From Isoptericola luteus (lineage in GTDB: Bacteria; Actinomycetota; Actinomycetes; Actinomycetales; Cellulomonadaceae), in contig NZ_JAIXCQ010000008.1 in the NCBI RefSeq assembly GCF_020297055.1, positions 142,838-206,837 of the forward strand: DNA of 64,000 bases, read 5' to 3'. Below the pieces are notes generated by a model. It had not been told where the DNA came from and made no database searches. It saw nothing but the letters and a program-made list of their open reading frames with translations. How positions within the stretch are numbered: the first letter of the stretch is position 1; each line of letters starts with the position of its first letter. Shown here piece by piece: positions 62,765-64,000 of the stretch. The translations under genes and the position numbers were made by a program.

Positions 62765-63682
62765 TCAGGGATGGGTGGGGTGCTCGTGCTCCGGGTGGGT
62801 GTCGGGCTCCACCTGGAACGTGGAGTGCTCCACGGAGACGTCGAAGTGGGTGGCGACGCACTCCTGCAGCTCGTCGAGGATGCGCCCGGCGTGGCCGTCG
62901 TTGAAACAGGCGGAGTCGACGACGACGTGCGCCGACAGGGTGGGCAGCCCGGTGGCGATGAGGGAGGCGTGGACGTCGTGCACGCCACGGACGTGGTCCA
63001 CGCGCAGCAGGTGCTCACGGACCTCGTCGAGGTCGAGGCCCGGGGGAGTCGACTCCAGCAGCACGGACGTGGCGGCGCGCAGCAGGCGCACGGCCCGCGG
63101 CAGGATGAGTGCCCCGATGACGAGGGCGGCGACGGCGTCGGCGCCCTGCCAGCCGGTGGTGCTGATGACGACCGCCGCGACGATGACCGCCACCGAACCG
63201 AGCGCGTCGTTCGCCACCTCGAGGAACGCGGCGCGCAGGTTGAGGTTGGCGTCGCGGCGGCTCGCGAGCACCGCCATCGCGGTGAGGTTGCCGACCAGCC
63301 CGACGATGCCGAAGACGACGAGCTCGGTCGCTGGGATCTCGGGCGGCTCGAGCAGCCGCAGCACGGCCTCGACCAGCACGTACACGCCGACGACGAGCAG
63401 CACCGCCGCCTGGGCGAGCGCGGCCAGCACCTCCGCCCGGCGGAACCCCCAGGTGCGCTGCGCCGACGGCGGCCGCAGGGACAGGTGCGCGGCGAACAGG
63501 GCGAGGGCGAGGCCACCGGCGTCGGTGAGCATGTGCGCGGTGTCGACCAGGAGCGCGAGGCTGCCGGTGACGACGGCGCCCACGGCCTGCGCGAGCAGCA
63601 CCACCACCGTGATCCCGAACGCGGCGGCCAGGCGGCCGCGGTGGTCCGTGGCCCCGTGCGCGTGGTCGTGCCCCGCACCCAT
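62765..63682 (-). CDS. Cation diffusion facilitator (CzcD/ZitB-type Zn/Co/Cd exporter)
   Basis: A 305-residue protein with six helices. The His-rich N-terminus is [13 protein letters not shown]. The metal site on helix 2 is [11 protein letters not shown] (His and Asp). On helix 5 it is [12 protein letters not shown], with Glu at the position where many family members have His. A cytoplasmic C-terminal domain ([17 protein letters not shown]) ends in another His-rich tail ([11 protein letters not shown]). CDF proteins export zinc or similar metals in exchange for protons. It is upstream of and co-directional with the NirK-like gene, with a 94-bp gap. Confidence 0.9.
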   Translation of the reverse strand: MGAGHDHAHGATDHRGRLAAAFGITVVVLLAQAVGAVVTGSLALLVDTAHMLTDAGGLALALFAAHLSLRPPSAQRTWGFRRAEVLAALAQAAVLLVVGVYVLVEAVLRLLEPPEIPATELVVFGIVGLVGNLTAMAVLASRRDANLNLRAAFLEVANDALGSVAVIVAAVVISTTGWQGADAVAALVIGALILPRAVRLLRAATSVLLESTPPGLDLDEVREHLLRVDHVRGVHDVHASLIATGLPTLSAHVVVDSACFNDGHAGRILDELQECVATHFDVSVEHSTFQVEPDTHPEHEHPTHP

Positions 63683-63855
63683 CTGTGCCGCCCTCCCGCC
63701 GGGCCGGTCGGCCCTCTGCTGGCGAGGATACGCAGCCGGGGGCTCGCCCGGGTGGCGGCCCGGGTGGCGGCTCGGGTGTTCGCCCGGAGCGGAGTCCTTT
63801 GACCTGGACCACCGTTGAGGTCTTACGGTCAGGACACCCGACGAGAGGACCTGTG

Positions 63856-64000
63856 ATGACGGTCTACACCCTGCCTGACCTGCCGTACGACTACTCCGCG
63901 CTCGAGCCGCACATCAGCGGCAAGATCATGGAGCTGCACCACGACAAGCACCACGCCGCCTACGTCACGGGCGCGAACACCGCCCTGGACAAGCTGGCCG
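63856..64000 (+). CDS. Fe/Mn superoxide dismutase, 3' truncated by the window
   Basis: The first 48 residues are visible: [20 protein letters not shown] and onward to KLA at the window end. The N-terminal signature [34 protein letters not shown] includes the first metal-ligand His of Fe/Mn dismutases (in part: [12 protein letters not shown]). GAGAGGA precedes the ATG at 63856. The enzyme converts superoxide to peroxide and oxygen; the metal cannot be told from this part. It diverges from the CDF gene. Confidence 0.95.
   Translation, partial: MTVYTLPDLPYDYSALEPHISGKIMELHHDKHHAAYVTGANTALDKLA

Noticed and set aside
63801..63822. GACCT...AGGTC repeat ahead of the superoxide dismutase gene
   Set aside because: Five-base arms could arise by chance in a GC-rich leader, and no clear promoter could be aligned with it.

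Overview
The window is strongly GC-rich with short intergenic gaps, frequent GTG starts and Shine-Dalgarno-led genes. Together with an LPxTG surface protein carrying prealbumin-like repeats, DUF202, HelD-like and FluC pairs and several actinobacterial regulator families, this points to a Gram-positive high-GC actinobacterium. A plant-polysaccharide-using member of the Micrococcales (Cellulomonas/Cellulosimicrobium/Isoptericola-like) is the best guess; that placement is inference. I see no tRNA, rRNA, CRISPR array or phage module, and no gene-free gap above 300 bases. The sequence reads as chromosome with one insertion sequence.

Layout. 1-9420: 3' end of a type II cation ATPase, an arginine/ornithine antiporter plus arginine deiminase, an S66 peptidase, a TetR/membrane-protein divergent pair with twin operators, a PEP-mutase-family protein, two DUF202 proteins and a Pr6Pr-type membrane protein. 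9537-12548: an AlbA_2/HATPase/winged-helix regulator behind two perfect 12-bp palindromes, then a divergent ACT-domain/ArsR-like pair. 12682-20286: a 2534-residue secreted, sortase-anchored repeat protein, followed by a convergent AAA/DUF234 ATPase. 21895-24674: small and regulatory genes, including a LysR/reductase divergent pair around a 27-bp inverted repeat and a 34-residue basic protein.

24826-36637: mannitol-type dehydrogenase, then a 1503-bp IS4-family element with 14-bp terminal repeats and a 10-bp target duplication. Next comes a translationally coupled operon of a secreted 130-residue protein, an ABC ATPase and an FtsX-like permease, with the arrangement of bacteriocin-transport/immunity loci. 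After a YihY protein there is a SorC regulator and a polyol-type ABC importer. The dehydrogenase and importer look like halves of one polyol pathway separated by the IS and the ABC operon.

36663-45220: RDD protein, a compact PEP-synthase-like enzyme facing a two-gene regulator unit, SDR, VanZ, an HTH/MFS pair and a CorA-type transporter. Two related long palindromes lie here, one intergenic and one in frame inside the PEP-synthase-like gene. 45187-55540: a LacI-controlled galactoside locus (two perfect 16-bp operators, ABC importer, GH35 beta-galactosidase), a HelD-like helicase and a GH51 arabinofuranosidase.

55705-64000: a metal/ion and stress block. It has a FluC fluoride-channel pair, a CopB-type copper ATPase behind a CsoR-like operator, DUF1905, a VIT1-family transporter, a membrane-anchored cupredoxin-NirK fusion with every copper ligand present, a CDF zinc exporter and the start of a superoxide dismutase gene.
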